Positions 9,789-20,512 are shown, counted from the first letter of the stretch. The stretch: 64,000 nt of DNA from Methanobacterium_B sp963703015 (GCA_963703015.1 OY969779.1:2480001-2544000); one strand, 5' to 3'. Notes: generated by a model from the sequence alone, not told the origin. Made by a program: numbers and translations.

Positions 9789-10426
9789 TTTTATTATCCT
9801 CTCTTTTAGAATAACAGAATAAATTTCAGTTTGAGTATTAAACCGAATAAATTAATGGTTTAAATTTAGAAATAGAGTAAATTTACATATACTGCTTGTA
9901 TTCAATAGTTTTAAGACTTCCATTCGAACATGTATGATGTCTTTTTTAATATTCGAATTCAATACTATTATTATAACTTAATGTTATAAAAATGCTTTTG
10001 TTTGCTTCACTACTTATTGATGTATGGTTAACTCCATGTACAAAATATTATATTGTTAGTATTAACTTTCTTAGGTAGAGAGCAGATGAGAATAAAATTA
10101 TTTGCATTCAAAATTAAACTCAGAAGTATGCGGTAAGTGAATTTTTTATTTAACAAGTCTCTTTTTAACTGTGATATTTTTACATTCTGATTGAGAGGTA
10201 AATAGAAGTTAAAGTACTCTTTAATTCTTGGAATTATTTTTAAGCTATTATTTAAGCTATTTTTTAGCATATGGGAATATTTAAGCAGAAACTGGTGTTA
10301 ACCTTTGGGATACGGGTGTAATAAATAAGCCAATATTAATTATATATGATTGAAGGGTTATTGTGTATTAAAGAAATATTATGTTAAGATAGTAATTTTT
10401 TGAATGTTTTTTTAAGAGTGATAGAA
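9789..10426. other. Divergent uvrB-uvrC promoter region
   Basis: 638 bp without a convincing gene. It holds an inverted repeat near uvrB (9838-9863) and a TATA-like ATTATATATG at about 10338-10348, some 80 bp before uvrC. Two ATTCGAA motifs occur near 9922 and 9951. A small open frame on the minus strand (10028-10270) has no ribosome site and biased composition and is taken as chance. Confidence 0.6.
9838..9863. promoter_or_regulatory. Inverted repeat upstream of uvrB, possible operator
   Basis: TTAAACC, a 12-base spacer, then GGTTTAA: perfect 7-bp arms centred about 62 bp before the uvrB ATG. The position suits a repressor site or the -30/-40 promoter area. It is a single occurrence and AT-rich, so support is modest. 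Confidence 0.35.
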
Positions 10427-12199
10427 TTGGTTATAAAAAGTAACGATCCGGATGATCTTCCGTTGGTTCCTGGAGTATATTTGTTAAAAGATTCTGCAGA
10501 TAGAATACTCTATGTTGGAAAGGCTAAGTCCCTTAAAAAAAGGGTTAAATCCTATTTCAGATCTGATCTTGATCCCAAGACAAGGGCCCTTATGAACCAG
10601 TTCCATCACCTGGAGTACATTGTAACGGACACAGAAAAGGAGGCCCTGATACTTGAGTCTAACCTCATAAAAAAACACATGCCCCGTTACAACATTCGGC
10701 TTAAGGATGATAAGAGATATCCCTACATCAGGGTAACCAACGAAAAATTTCCACGTGTCATAATCACAAGAAGAGTGCTGGATGATGGATCATATTACTA
10801 CGGACCATTTACAGAGGCAACAACCCTTAGAAGACTTGTAAAATTTATCAAAGCATTATTTAAAGTAAGGGATTGTAAAAATATGGATGGGCCGTGTTTA
10901 AACTATCAAATAGATCTTTGTAGGGCACCATGCGACAACAAAATAAGTGAAGCTGAATACAAAAAAATGGTTGACAATGTATCCATGTTCTTTGAGGGTA
11001 AATACGATGAAATTATGAAGGCACTCAAGGGTGAAATGATTGAAGCCGCTGAAAACCATGAATTTGAAAAGGCCGCTGTTTTAAGGGATCAAATAAACTC
11101 TGTTGAAGATGTGCTTGAAAAACAGAAGATGGAGTTTACAGGAAACCTGGATCAGGATGTTGTTGCATCGGCTTCTGATGAAGAACTGGCATGTGTAGCA
11201 GTTTTCTCTGTTAGAAAAGGTAAGATCATAGGAAGGGAAGATTTCCTAATGGGTGGAGGGGAGAACAGTTCAGAAGAAAAGATTGTAACTGCCTTTCTAA
11301 AACAGTACTACATGGGACCTAGACATGTTCCGTCTAAAATAATCTTGCACAAAGATGTTGAAGACAGAAAACTCATTGAAGAATGGTTATCTGAAAAAAG
11401 AGAAGCAGAAGTGGATATTGAAGTACCAGTTGAAGGCATTGAATTTAGACTGGCCAGGATGGTGTCTAAAAATGCTCAAATACTTTTAAACCATCAAAAA
11501 GAGGTTAAAGGTGCTCTTGTGGATCTTAAGAAGTACTTGGGAATAGCTAAGATACCTAAACGCATAGAAGCCTATGATATATCGAATATCAGTGGACAAA
11601 ATGCAGTTGGTTCCATGGTTGTCTTTGAAAATGGAACACCTAAAAAAAGTGCATACCGACGTTATAAAATTGAAACTGAAGGGCCTGATGATTACGCCAT
11701 GATGAAGGAAATGTTAACCCGGAGATTCACAAGCCTCATAAACAATCAGGACTCAGAACCAGACCTTGTGCTGGTGGATGGTGGAAAAGGACAATTAAAC
11801 ATTGCTCTTGAAGTTTTTCACTCGTTAAATATAACTTATCCTGTAATAGGACTTGCCAAAGAATTTGAACATGTTTTTATTCCCCAAACACCAAGTCCCT
11901 TAATACTGCCTCGAAATTCTGAAGCATTGCTTTTGCTTCAAAGGATAAGGGATGAAGCCCATAGATTTGCCATTACATATCATAAAAAGCTTCGATCAAA
12001 GGAATTTAAAAGTTCACCCCTTGATAAAATTCCAGGTGTTGGTAACAAGCGAAGGATGTTACTTCTTAAACATTTTGGAAGCATGGAAAATATCATGAAT
12101 GCAAATGTGGGTGAACTTCAAGAAGTAAAGGGAATCAGCAAAAAACTAGCTGTCATTATCCATGATCACTTCGATAGATTAAACATTAAGAAAGAATAA
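10427..12199 (+). CDS. uvrC: Excinuclease ABC subunit C
   Basis: 590 aa from a TTG at 10427. I prefer this start because GAGTGAT ends four bases upstream; a longer frame from TTG at 10400 has no ribosome site. UvrC makes both incisions around the lesion. Domains: GIY-YIG nuclease (GVYLLKD ... ILYVGKAKSLKKR), a Cys-rich segment (CKNMDGPCLNYQIDLCRAPC), a UVR motif (EKAAVLRDQI), an RNase H-like endonuclease region (AYDISNISGQNAVGSMVVF, later LVDGGKGQL) and a C-terminal double helix-hairpin-helix (IPGVGNKRR, VKGISKK). It is transcribed away from uvrBA. All motifs are present. Confidence 0.96.
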   Translation: MVIKSNDPDDLPLVPGVYLLKDSADRILYVGKAKSLKKRVKSYFRSDLDPKTRALMNQFHHLEYIVTDTEKEALILESNLIKKHMPRYNIRLKDDKRYPYIRVTNEKFPRVIITRRVLDDGSYYYGPFTEATTLRRLVKFIKALFKVRDCKNMDGPCLNYQIDLCRAPCDNKISEAEYKKMVDNVSMFFEGKYDEIMKALKGEMIEAAENHEFEKAAVLRDQINSVEDVLEKQKMEFTGNLDQDVVASASDEELACVAVFSVRKGKIIGREDFLMGGGENSSEEKIVTAFLKQYYMGPRHVPSKIILHKDVEDRKLIEEWLSEKREAEVDIEVPVEGIEFRLARMVSKNAQILLNHQKEVKGALVDLKKYLGIAKIPKRIEAYDISNISGQNAVGSMVVFENGTPKKSAYRRYKIETEGPDDYAMMKEMLTRRFTSLINNQDSEPDLVLVDGGKGQLNIALEVFHSLNITYPVIGLAKEFEHVFIPQTPSPLILPRNSEALLLLQRIRDEAHRFAITYHKKLRSKEFKSSPLDKIPGVGNKRRMLLLKHFGSMENIMNANVGELQEVKGISKKLAVIIHDHFDRLNIKKE

Positions 12200-12374
12200 A
12201 TATTCTAATAGACAAATAATAATCAATTCATTGAAATATTGCCATTAATTGGGGGATGCACTTGAAGTTGCTATGAACCAAGTCCAGCATACCCTACCAA
12301 CAAATATATTAAATGATAATTTTGGTAATATTAAAGTCATATACTCTATAAAATTAAGTTTTAAGGTTAGTACC

Positions 12375-13631
<1,257 letters not shown>

Positions 13632-13648
13632 CTAATGTTTTCTAAAAG

Positions 13649-13684
13649 TTTATATACGGCCTTTAGATAGTAATTAAGGAGGTT
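13649..13684 (+). promoter_or_regulatory. TATA box and strong ribosome site for the KaiC-like gene
   Basis: AAAAG followed by TTTATATA at about 13649-13656 looks like a BRE/TATA element. AAGGAGGT follows at 13677-13684 and sits seven bases before a TTG. This ribosome site decides the TTG start of the next gene. Confidence 0.6.
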
Positions 13685-13690
13685 TGCATC

Positions 13691-14380
13691 TTGAAAAGGG
13701 TAAAAAGTGGTATTGAGGGAATTGATAATATAACTGGAGGATTTCCTATGGGAAGATCCATGCTTGTTACTGGGGACGCTGGTTCAGGGAAAACAATATT
13801 TGGCTTGCAATTTGCAAAGAGCAGCTGTGCACAGGGATTTAAAACAACTTACATAACCACTGAAGAAGATGCAAAGGACCTCTACACTCAGGGTGAATCA
13901 TTTAACTGGGATATGAAATCCCAAACTGAAAGTGGACAGCTCAACTTCGTTGAACTTGCTGGTGTGAGGGCCAAGGTTACAGAGGCTGAAATGAGCATTG
14001 ACATAGGGGCCATGAAGGGTAACTTCACCAAGTTTGTCAATGAAATTCCTGAAGATACTAGTACCGTTGTCATAGATAATATTGGAAGTTACACTGCCAA
14101 GTTAACTCCCTATGAATTTAGGGATCGTTTTGATCTACTGGTTTACGAACTAAAAAAACGAGACATAACTGCACTCATCATATTAGACAGTGCAACATCA
14201 AAGGAATTCAATGAAATAGCTTTATTCTCTGTTTACGGTGCAATGAGGTTGATGAAACGTGAAAATCCATACACCGGTAGAAGGGAGCGTGTAATGGACA
14301 TAGTGAAAATGAGAAGCACTAAAACCCCTACACAATTTATAAGCTACGAAATAAATTCTGATGGAATATCCATGGTCTAA
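13691..14380 (+). CDS. KaiC/RadA-like RecA-fold ATPase (putative circadian-clock-family signalling ATPase)
   Basis: 229 aa from a TTG with an excellent AAGGAGGT site. A single KaiC-type domain: N-terminal SGIEGIDNITGGFPMGRS, Walker A GDAGSGKT (28-35), the TTEED segment typical of KaiC-like proteins, Walker B around VVIDNIG, and a C-terminal RRERVMDIVKMRSTKTP. Archaeal single-domain KaiC homologues are abundant beside two-component genes and are thought to act in signal transduction; most have no proven function. It follows the REC-PAS-MOD1 regulator by 60 bp in the same direction, with its own promoter. It is not RadA itself, having no HhH domain. Confidence 0.85.
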   Translation: MKRVKSGIEGIDNITGGFPMGRSMLVTGDAGSGKTIFGLQFAKSSCAQGFKTTYITTEEDAKDLYTQGESFNWDMKSQTESGQLNFVELAGVRAKVTEAEMSIDIGAMKGNFTKFVNEIPEDTSTVVIDNIGSYTAKLTPYEFRDRFDLLVYELKKRDITALIILDSATSKEFNEIALFSVYGAMRLMKRENPYTGRRERVMDIVKMRSTKTPTQFISYEINSDGISMV

Positions 14381-14652
14381 TAAAATAGTTTACAATAATA
14401 AATTGTGTACTTCTTAAATTAAACCTTAATGGAATATGAGGGGTTTTAAAGACTATTACAAACTTTAAATATTTTTTTTTTAGGTAATAATTTTTTTTAG
14501 GGAATATTTGCCATAAATTTTCCTTCAGCTTCCACTTTTATAATTTTTTTAGAATGAGTTTAATTATTATTTTAGTAGTAGAATTAGTTTAAAAAGTAAT
14601 TGAAGAAGTAATTGAAGTTTATGTTACTTCAATTTGTTTTCAATGATTTATT

Positions 14653-15162
14653 TTACCATTCGTAGAATGCTTTTCCATTTAAGAGTGCGAGCTGTTCAAG
14701 CATTGTCTGTTGAAATGTATTTAGCATGGCTTCGCTTTGAAAAAATGTCTGGTTCTTGGTGGTGCTATTTTGGGTTGAATTGTGTGTATTGTTGGTACTA
14801 GTTATATTGTACTGGGTCAGACAGTACTTGCGGCCGTCAATTTTTTCCTTTCCATCTGCTGCGCAGTAGTCTGAGTTACATTTGGAACATGTCCATTCCC
14901 CTTCCGGTGTGCCTTTAGGGTTGAATTCAAGGGTTCCGTAGCTGTGACAGTGCGGGCAGTAGTTTACAAATGTTCCGGTAATGTAATGGTCGTATCCATT
15001 GGATCCACAGCTACACATTGCTGTGGCCTTCACATACTGACTGTTAACCACTACATCCTTGGCACCTACAGATGTTGCATATGCAACAGGTACCATTATC
15101 ATGCTCAGTGCAGAGAGCATCATGAATGTTTTAAATATTGAATTTTTAATGTCAATAGAAAT
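14653..15162 (-). CDS. Secreted protein with paired zinc-ribbon (CxC ... CPxC ... CSKC) domain
   Basis: Function not recognised. A hydrophobic signal segment (KTFMMLSALSMIMVPVAYA) is followed by an ordered Cys array: CSCG, YCPHC, a GTLEFNPKG-P-EGEWTC-KC turn, DYCAADGKEK, then an Asn/Thr-rich tail with many N-x-T/S sites. The Cys spacing suggests two zinc ribbons outside the membrane. I place the start at an ATT (15162-15160) six bases after GGAGTTGAT, the arrangement shared by three other genes here. An ATG at 15192 is also in frame and would give 179 aa but has no ribosome site. Its paralogue at 15707-16231 shares the Cys domain closely but not the tail. Confidence 0.7.
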   Translation of the reverse strand: MSIDIKNSIFKTFMMLSALSMIMVPVAYATSVGAKDVVVNSQYVKATAMCSCGSNGYDHYITGTFVNYCPHCHSYGTLEFNPKGTPEGEWTCSKCNSDYCAADGKEKIDGRKYCLTQYNITSTNNTHNSTQNSTTKNQTFFQSEAMLNTFQQTMLEQLALLNGKAFYEW

Positions 15163-15706
15163 AGTATCAACTCCTGAGAATACAGTATACAATCTGTTTT
15201 TGTAAATACAGGTTTAGTTTCAATTTAAAAAATTGTATTAGTAGATGATTTACGATAGAATCTTTAGATAAGTTTATTAGTCCATCTAAAACTTGATTAT
15301 ATTAAGATTCTAAAGTTATTTACAAAAAAACAGTATTTTTTTAGTCAAATTTTTAATATTTTTAGTAATTTATGTTCTGAATTTAATTATTAAATCTTGA
15401 ATTTTTTCAATTATCTTTTCCTGGTTTTTTTGAGCATTATCTGATTTACAAGACAATACAAATTTTTTAACTACATATGTGGAAAATCACAAGAATATAG
15501 TTTGGTAATTCAAAAACAGTTATTGTGTTCATCAAACATATAAAGTTATCCCAAATTCTTGGTGGTTTATGATCATACACAGCTGTAATCTTAAAATTAT
15601 GATATTCCTTTAAACTTTTAGATTATAATTTGAGTTTTTTATATAAAATTCCATTAACACCGAATTTTCATTAAAGATACACTTTAGGATTTTTTTTTGT
15701 GTTAAT
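15163..15706. other. Noncoding gap between the two zinc-ribbon genes
   Basis: About 540 very AT-rich bases. No open frame with a ribosome site and no RNA gene was seen. The part next to 15163 contains the ribosome site of the gene at 14653-15162. Confidence 0.5.
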
Positions 15707-16231
15707 TTACTTTGTGAAGAAGTAGTTGGAATTTCTTAGTCTTTGATAATCAGCTTTGAGTATACTCTTGTTATTTGCGTTATTTAAATCAGTTATTACA
15801 TTCATTTCTATATTTAATCCAGAATTTACTTCTGATTCTACTTTTACCTGTGGCGGATTGTATTCCATTAAAGTGTAGTGACTTCCTGTAATTTTTTCCC
15901 TACCATCTGCTGCACAGTAATCTGAACTACATTTGGTACATGTCCATTCTCCTTCAGGAACTCCTTTTGGGTTGAATTTTAAGGTTCCGTAACTTTTGCA
16001 GCGTGGACAGTAGTTTTTAAATGTTGATGTGTGGTAAATATAGTTATTGTTGCCGCTGGAGTAAGTATTTTCTCCGCATGAACATATTGCTGTTGCTTTA
16101 ACATAATCATGGGTGGCAGTAATGTTATAAGCTCCAACTGAGCTTGCTGACACTGGTAGAATAATACTTAGGCAACATAAAACCAGTATACAATTTATAA
16201 TACTATAATCAGGGTCAATATCCTCTGAGAT
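15707..16231 (-). CDS. Secreted zinc-ribbon protein, paralogue of 14653-15162
   Basis: The Cys-rich core (CSCG ... NYCPRC ... GTLKFNPKG-P-EGEWTC-KC ... DYCAADGREK) is nearly the same as in its neighbour, while the C-terminal ~50 residues differ. A GTG at 16153 gives 148 aa but would lack a signal peptide. In the same frame, upstream codons encode a hydrophobic stretch (IINCILVLCCLSIILPVSA) that aligns with the neighbour's signal peptide. The only candidate initiation site there is an ATC at 16231-16229, three bases after GGAGTTGAT; no ATG, GTG or TTG exists between the upstream stop (16264) and 16153. The protein is therefore probably secreted. Role unknown, perhaps wall-associated. Confidence 0.65.
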   Translation of the reverse strand: MSEDIDPDYSIINCILVLCCLSIILPVSASSVGAYNITATHDYVKATAICSCGENTYSSGNNNYIYHTSTFKNYCPRCKSYGTLKFNPKGVPEGEWTCTKCSSDYCAADGREKITGSHYTLMEYNPPQVKVESEVNSGLNIEMNVITDLNNANNKSILKADYQRLRNSNYFFTK

Positions 16232-16772
16232 TGTATCAACTCCTTTAATAAATTGAATTATTTAACGAAACTTCAAAATGAGATATGATCCTTAATAAGG
16301 ATTGTTATCACAAAAGAGTGAAGTAGTGAACTATTACGTAGTTAATGTGCTTTTCGTTAAGCTAATTTTTTTTTATAATACTCACAATCAATTAACAGTC
16401 AACAATTTTTTCATTTTGGATTTAACTATCAAAGAGTTTTTTTTTTTTAGGTATGTTAATTTTTAAAATATCACGAATTGCACATTGAATATATATTAAT
16501 TATTATTTAAAGTTTTCTGTAGCGTTATTTTGAAAACTAGGCGTTAAATTCTTGTAATTAATAAAAATAGGAGTTCATGTAATTTAGAATTGAAAAATGA
16601 TTTTTTATGGGTTGAATTATGAAAATAAACGAGAGAATTAACTTATTTACATTAGCAACTATTTGCTGTTTATTAAAAATAAATTTGACTGTTATACAAT
16701 CAAATAAACTACATCTGGCCCAAATTCAATAGTGAAGTTTTATTTTGAATATATGGAACAAAAAAAAGGAAA
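16232..16772. other. Noncoding AT-rich gap
   Basis: About 540 bp between the zinc-ribbon gene and the M42 peptidase gene, which is transcribed in the same direction. It holds T-runs (near 16440-16450) and no supported gene, repeat or RNA. Confidence 0.5.
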
Positions 16773-17798
16773 TTAAAGTCGTTTTAACACTGCTAATATG
16801 AGATTTACAGCATTTTCAACGTCTTCCATATCTACAACACTCACAGGTGTGTGTATGTATCTTGTAGGTGGTGAAATAACTCCAGTTGGTATACCTTCAC
16901 GGGTGAGATGTATGGCTGTTGCATCTGTTGTTCCACCTTCACTGACCTCAAGCTGGTATGGTATAACATCTTCATCTCCAGCAGTGATTATGAGTTTTTT
17001 AACCATGGGATGGGTAATAAGTCCTCTTCCACTAGCATCAACCAGTATTACAGCAGGCCCCTTCCCCATCTTAGCCGGTGCATCTTCTTCCTTAATTCCA
17101 GGATGATCTCCTGCGATTGTAACATCTAATGCAAGGGCCATGTCAGGATTTAATTTAAATGCTGATGTTTTGGCACCCTTGAGTCCAACCTCTTCTTGAA
17201 CAGTTCCAACACCGTAGAGTGTTGCATCGGTTTCAGCTCTTTTCATGACTTCGATCATGATTGCACATCCTATTCTGTTGTCTAGAGCTTTTCCCTTGTA
17301 AAAGTTTCCGAGTTTTGTGAACTTCTGATTGATTGTGATAGGATCTCCAAGTTTAACCCATGTTTCAGCTTCTTCCTTAGTTTTAGCTCCTATGTCAATG
17401 AACATATTTTCATAATCGAGAATTTTTTTCCTCTCAGATTCTTTCATACGGTGAGGTGGTTTTGAACCTATAACTCCTATTACTTCTCCGTCATCTGTAT
17501 GGATGGTTACTTCTTGATTTAGAAGCATTTGATCGTTTATTCCCCCAATTTTGGAAAATTTGATGAAACCATCTTTATCTATGTAACGTATCATAAGCCC
17601 AATTTCGTCCATGTGGGCTGCGAGCATGATCTTTTTACCATCTGGCTTTCCTTTACGGGTGGTGATCACATTACCCATCTGATCAACTTCTACTTCGTCA
17701 ACATGATCCTTCAATTCATCTTTTATTATGTTTCTAATTTCTTCTTCAAATCCAGAAACTCCTGGTGCATCTGAAAGTTTTTTTAGTAAACTGTCCAT
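16773..17798 (-). CDS. M42 family aminopeptidase (glutamyl aminopeptidase/cellulase M type)
   Basis: 341 aa, the usual size for tetrahedral TET-type peptidases. Metal ligands and catalytic acids are visible in order: His and Asp in AAHMDEIG, Asp in GKALDNRIG, the Glu pair in GTVQEEVGLKG, Asp in ALDVTIAGDHPG and His near the C-terminus in RYIHTPVS. The family forms dodecameric cytosolic complexes that trim N-terminal residues from peptides left by the proteasome. GGAGTAAAAAAAATG supplies the ribosome site. Specificity (Glu/Asp, Lys or general) cannot be read from the sequence. A few older annotations call this family endoglucanase, which is misleading. Confidence 0.93.
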   Translation of the reverse strand: MDSLLKKLSDAPGVSGFEEEIRNIIKDELKDHVDEVEVDQMGNVITTRKGKPDGKKIMLAAHMDEIGLMIRYIDKDGFIKFSKIGGINDQMLLNQEVTIHTDDGEVIGVIGSKPPHRMKESERKKILDYENMFIDIGAKTKEEAETWVKLGDPITINQKFTKLGNFYKGKALDNRIGCAIMIEVMKRAETDATLYGVGTVQEEVGLKGAKTSAFKLNPDMALALDVTIAGDHPGIKEEDAPAKMGKGPAVILVDASGRGLITHPMVKKLIITAGDEDVIPYQLEVSEGGTTDATAIHLTREGIPTGVISPPTRYIHTPVSVVDMEDVENAVNLILAVLKRL

Positions 17799-17870
17799 TT
17801 TTTTTACTCCATTCTATAATTCAATTCAAATTAACAAAGAAATAATAAATTTATAATAAAAAAAATTTTT

Positions 17871-18092
17871 TCATCTTATAACGGATTTGATTAAAATCAT
17901 GATACCAATAACAACCACTACAATTGGTCCGGCCTGTTTTTGAATGAGTGAAACTGGTATGAGTCCAACATTAACACCGTACCATATAAGGCCAACAACA
18001 ATAAAAATTAGACTTATGTAAATACCCCATGTGTTTATCTTCCTTTTCTTGACGGGTAAATCCCCATGCATGGTTTTATTGTTGTCAGACAT
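17871..18092 (-). CDS. Small membrane protein with two helices
   Basis: 73 aa from ATG 18092, nine bases after GGAG; a longer frame from 18107 puts that GGAG inside the coding region. A basic N-terminal tail (KKRKINTWG) is followed by helix one (YISLIFIVVGLIWYGV), a short loop and helix two (IVVVVIGIMILI). No family was recognised; it resembles the small two-helix DUF5668-type membrane proteins in topology. It lies between a class III pilin gene and the M42 peptidase, all on the minus strand. Confidence 0.65.
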   Translation of the reverse strand: MSDNNKTMHGDLPVKKRKINTWGIYISLIFIVVGLIWYGVNVGLIPVSLIQKQAGPIVVVVIGIMILIKSVIR

Positions 18093-18122
18093 GAATCTAA
18101 ACTCCATTTATTTAGATTAAAT

Positions 18123-18536
18123 TTAACTGAGTGTAATGTAGTAATTGTGTCTTGTTCCAGCGGCTGTTGTAGTTGTTGTGAGGGTTACACTATTTGAGTT
18201 GTTTACAAAGTTGGTGTAACCAGATGATTTAAGGGATTGTATTATGGATCCAATTATGATGGACTGTTTATCAGTCACCGATCTTGAAAAGTGAACAACA
18301 ACGCTTATATTTTGACCTGTGCCTGTCATGGCAACATTTGTAACTTTAACAGGAGATTGAGAATTATTCCCAAAAACGAGGTTTGCTGTTGCATTAGTTG
18401 CTCCGAGCTGAACAGCAGATGCTACATTATTTTGTTCACTCTGATCAGTGATTACCAATCCAAATATCACTACAATAACCAATACAATAGCCACTAAAAG
18501 AATGTATTCGATTGATATCTGTCCTCGTTGATCCAT
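18123..18536 (-). CDS. Class III signal peptide pilin
   Basis: 137 aa. The N-terminus MDQRGQISIEYILLVAIVLVIVVIFG is a class III signal peptide: charged leader ending RG, then QxSxEY and a hydrophobic helix. EppA-type peptidases cut before the Gln, and the mature protein assembles into type IV-like pili. An AAGGATC site precedes the ATG. The mature part is rich in Ser/Thr/Asn with several N-x-S/T sites, so it may be glycosylated. A probable processing enzyme is encoded at 33681-34856. A second class III pilin is at 33058-33492 and a class III-like protein at 23700-24134. Confidence 0.88.
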   Translation of the reverse strand: MDQRGQISIEYILLVAIVLVIVVIFGLVITDQSEQNNVASAVQLGATNATANLVFGNNSQSPVKVTNVAMTGTGQNISVVVHFSRSVTDKQSIIIGSIIQSLKSSGYTNFVNNSNSVTLTTTTTAAGTRHNYYITLS

Positions 18537-18903
18537 TTTTTGATCCTTCTACATATTAATTATCAATAAACTATTGTTCCAGTATATAATTAAATTTTTT
18601 GAGATTTAAACTATTCTTAAACCAATTCACCATTATATTACTACAATGGAAATTTAATGATTATTATACATTTCAACATGGATATTAATTAATTTATCTA
18701 ATACTCTTGATTGTTTCTATCATAATTTCTAAACCCAATCCTTAAAGACAATCGGTACTACTATTTTTTGAATTGTAGAATACTATTTCCCTAAAAATAT
18801 TAAATAGACTCTAGAATTGGTTTTTGAGAAAATTATATTTCACTGAAACAACATATTATTATTTAGTAATTTGTATGGGAAATTTTTGGGGGTGATTTCT
18901 AAA
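18537..18903. other. Divergent promoter gap between pilin and monooxygenase-like gene
   Basis: About 367 bp of AT-rich sequence. The ribosome site GGGGGTGAT for the plus-strand gene is at its right end (18888-18896). No gene seen. Confidence 0.5.
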
Positions 18904-19188
18904 ATGATCTACATGATGATCATAAAGAGTGTTAAGGATTTTGATAAATGGAAATCTATTTTTGATGAACATGAAGACATGAGGAAGAAAATGGGTTCTA
19001 GGGGAGCATCTGTTTTGCGTAACAAAAATGTTCCTGATCAAGTGGTTGTATTAATAGAATGGGAAGACATGGAATCCGCTAAAAAATTTATAGAAACCGA
19101 AGATCTAATTCTTGCAATGGAGAAGGCTGGAGTTATAGGCCTTCCTGCAGTATATTATTTAGAAGAGAAGGATAGAACAGAACATTGA
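18904..19188 (+). CDS. Small dimeric alpha-beta barrel protein (antibiotic-biosynthesis-monooxygenase/cyclase-like)
   Basis: 94 aa from ATG 18904, seven bases after GGGGGTGAT; the upstream TTG at 18871 lacks a site. The pattern MIIKSVKDFDKWKSIFDEHEDMRKKMG ... VLIEWEDMESAKKFIE is typical of the ferredoxin-like dimeric barrel found in ABM, Dabb and cyclase-type proteins. Such small proteins may bind haem or small aromatics or protect against oxidants, but no active-site residue can be assigned here. It stands alone between a pilin gene and a surface-protein operon. Confidence 0.7.
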   Translation: MIYMMIIKSVKDFDKWKSIFDEHEDMRKKMGSRGASVLRNKNVPDQVVVLIEWEDMESAKKFIETEDLILAMEKAGVIGLPAVYYLEEKDRTEH

Positions 19189-19589
19189 ATTGGGAACATA
19201 TTTGAATCATTCAAAACCTGCGAAGAAAAATGCAGTATTTAAGAATGAAACAATTTAAAATTTGATGTTCATGGTGAAGTTTAACAAAAATCTGAATTGA
19301 TTAAATATTCAAATTACAATTTCGTACCATGATTAGAATTGCATGGTTTTCATCAATGACAAATAAGTTATTTTTAACTCGAACCCTAAGGTCCAAATTG
19401 ATGTTTATACTAAAATAAATGTTATTTATTGGTATATCATGATCTGTGATACTATTTTTGAATTATATCCTTATATTGTCCTTTAAATGCATAATATTAC
19501 TATTTTTTTTAATGATAATACCAATAAGGTTTTATTTACCCTTAGGATATATAAAATATTATAAAATATTATTAAGGTTGGGGTGGGAA
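19189..19589 (+). other. Leader region of the surface-protein operon, with TATA box
   Basis: About 400 bp. GATATATAAAATATT at about 19547-19561 is a strong TATA box ~35 bp before the operon's first ATG, and GGGGTGGG directly precedes that ATG. The open frame continues upstream to 19446 in the same phase, but that extension lies upstream of the ribosome site and TATA box and is not considered coding. Confidence 0.6.
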
Positions 19590-20498
19590 ATGTTCGATAT
19601 TTTATCAGAAGATTCTAGGGGATTTGCACTTTCAATGGATTTACTTCTAGCACTAATCCCGCTAACTTTGGTTCTAGGTTTTGTTGCTGCAGATATGGAC
19701 AACATACTATACCAAATGGAGGACACAGTGTTCAGAGGTGCTACTGATAGGGCTGCTTCTGATGCGGTTTCAACATTAGTTACAACAAGTGGTGATCCAG
19801 TTAGTTGGGAAACAACTGGTGTGGCCAACGTTGTGGGTCTTGCCCAATACGATACATCCAAGGGGGCGCCGATAGAGGGAACGATAGATCCCGTGAAGTT
19901 GGCGGCACTTACCGATACACAGGTACAGTCGATCGTAGGACCCAACTATCATTACTACATGAATATAACTACTCTAAATCAAACAAACCCCACTGTGACA
20001 ATTAAGCTCATGGGCAATGCTAGTTATCCAAATGCTAAAGATGTGGTTAAGGTTCAACGTGTTGTATTATCATCCAAATTTAAGGTGGTAACTTCGCTTA
20101 TTCAACAGATAAGATTTACAGGTGGCAGTAAAACATATACTGCATCTCCATTCCAAACCAGTAGCACATCTACCACCCTTTATGATTACTGGATATTTTT
20201 AGACAACAACCACGGATTTACAGCTGCAACAGTTAGCATTAACAACAACATGTTTAACTTCAACGCAGCTAACATGAGTACTCCACAAAAAATTAATTCA
20301 ACCTTCCTAACTACCAATTCAACTCTTCCAAATCAGTACTTCAATAACACAGTAACATTTAATGGTACTGGAAGCTTTCCAAGTTCTCTAGATTTGTACA
20401 TAGTTCAAACTCCAAAAAATATCCTTGCATCAGATATAACATCTGACAGTGTGAAATTAAAACCAAGTAAATTTAGCTTATATTTATGGTCAAGTTAA
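19590..20498 (+). CDS. Pilin-like surface protein, first gene of surface operon
   Basis: 302 aa from ATG 19590, directly behind GGGGTGGGAA. The N-terminus has a charged leader ending in RG, then FALSMDLLLALIPLTLVLGFVAA, a pilin-like helix with an acidic residue at mature position 6. The rest is an extracellular Thr/Asn/Ser-rich region with N-x-T/S sites. It is followed closely by three genes with similar D/E-x-K-G leader and helix starts, so this looks like a type IV pilus-like or adhesin operon. The exact role (minor pilin, assembly platform cap or adhesin) cannot be fixed. No known domain recognised beyond the N-terminus. Confidence 0.75.
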   Translation: MFDILSEDSRGFALSMDLLLALIPLTLVLGFVAADMDNILYQMEDTVFRGATDRAASDAVSTLVTTSGDPVSWETTGVANVVGLAQYDTSKGAPIEGTIDPVKLAALTDTQVQSIVGPNYHYYMNITTLNQTNPTVTIKLMGNASYPNAKDVVKVQRVVLSSKFKVVTSLIQQIRFTGGSKTYTASPFQTSSTSTTLYDYWIFLDNNHGFTAATVSINNNMFNFNAANMSTPQKINSTFLTTNSTLPNQYFNNTVTFNGTGSFPSSLDLYIVQTPKNILASDITSDSVKLKPSKFSLYLWSS

Positions 20499-20512
20499 AA
20501 TGAGTGATAAAA

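Noticed and set aside
10028..10270. 80-residue minus-strand open frame in the uvrB-uvrC gap
   Set aside because: AT-driven composition, no ribosome site, no recognised domain.
12249..12374. 42-residue N-terminal extension of the REC-PAS regulator
   Set aside because: Receiver domain begins at ATG 12375 and a TATA-like element lies inside the supposed extension.
19446..19589. 48-residue N-terminal extension of the first surface-operon gene
   Set aside because: The operon TATA box and the ribosome site GGGGTGGG lie inside it; the pilin leader starts at 19590.
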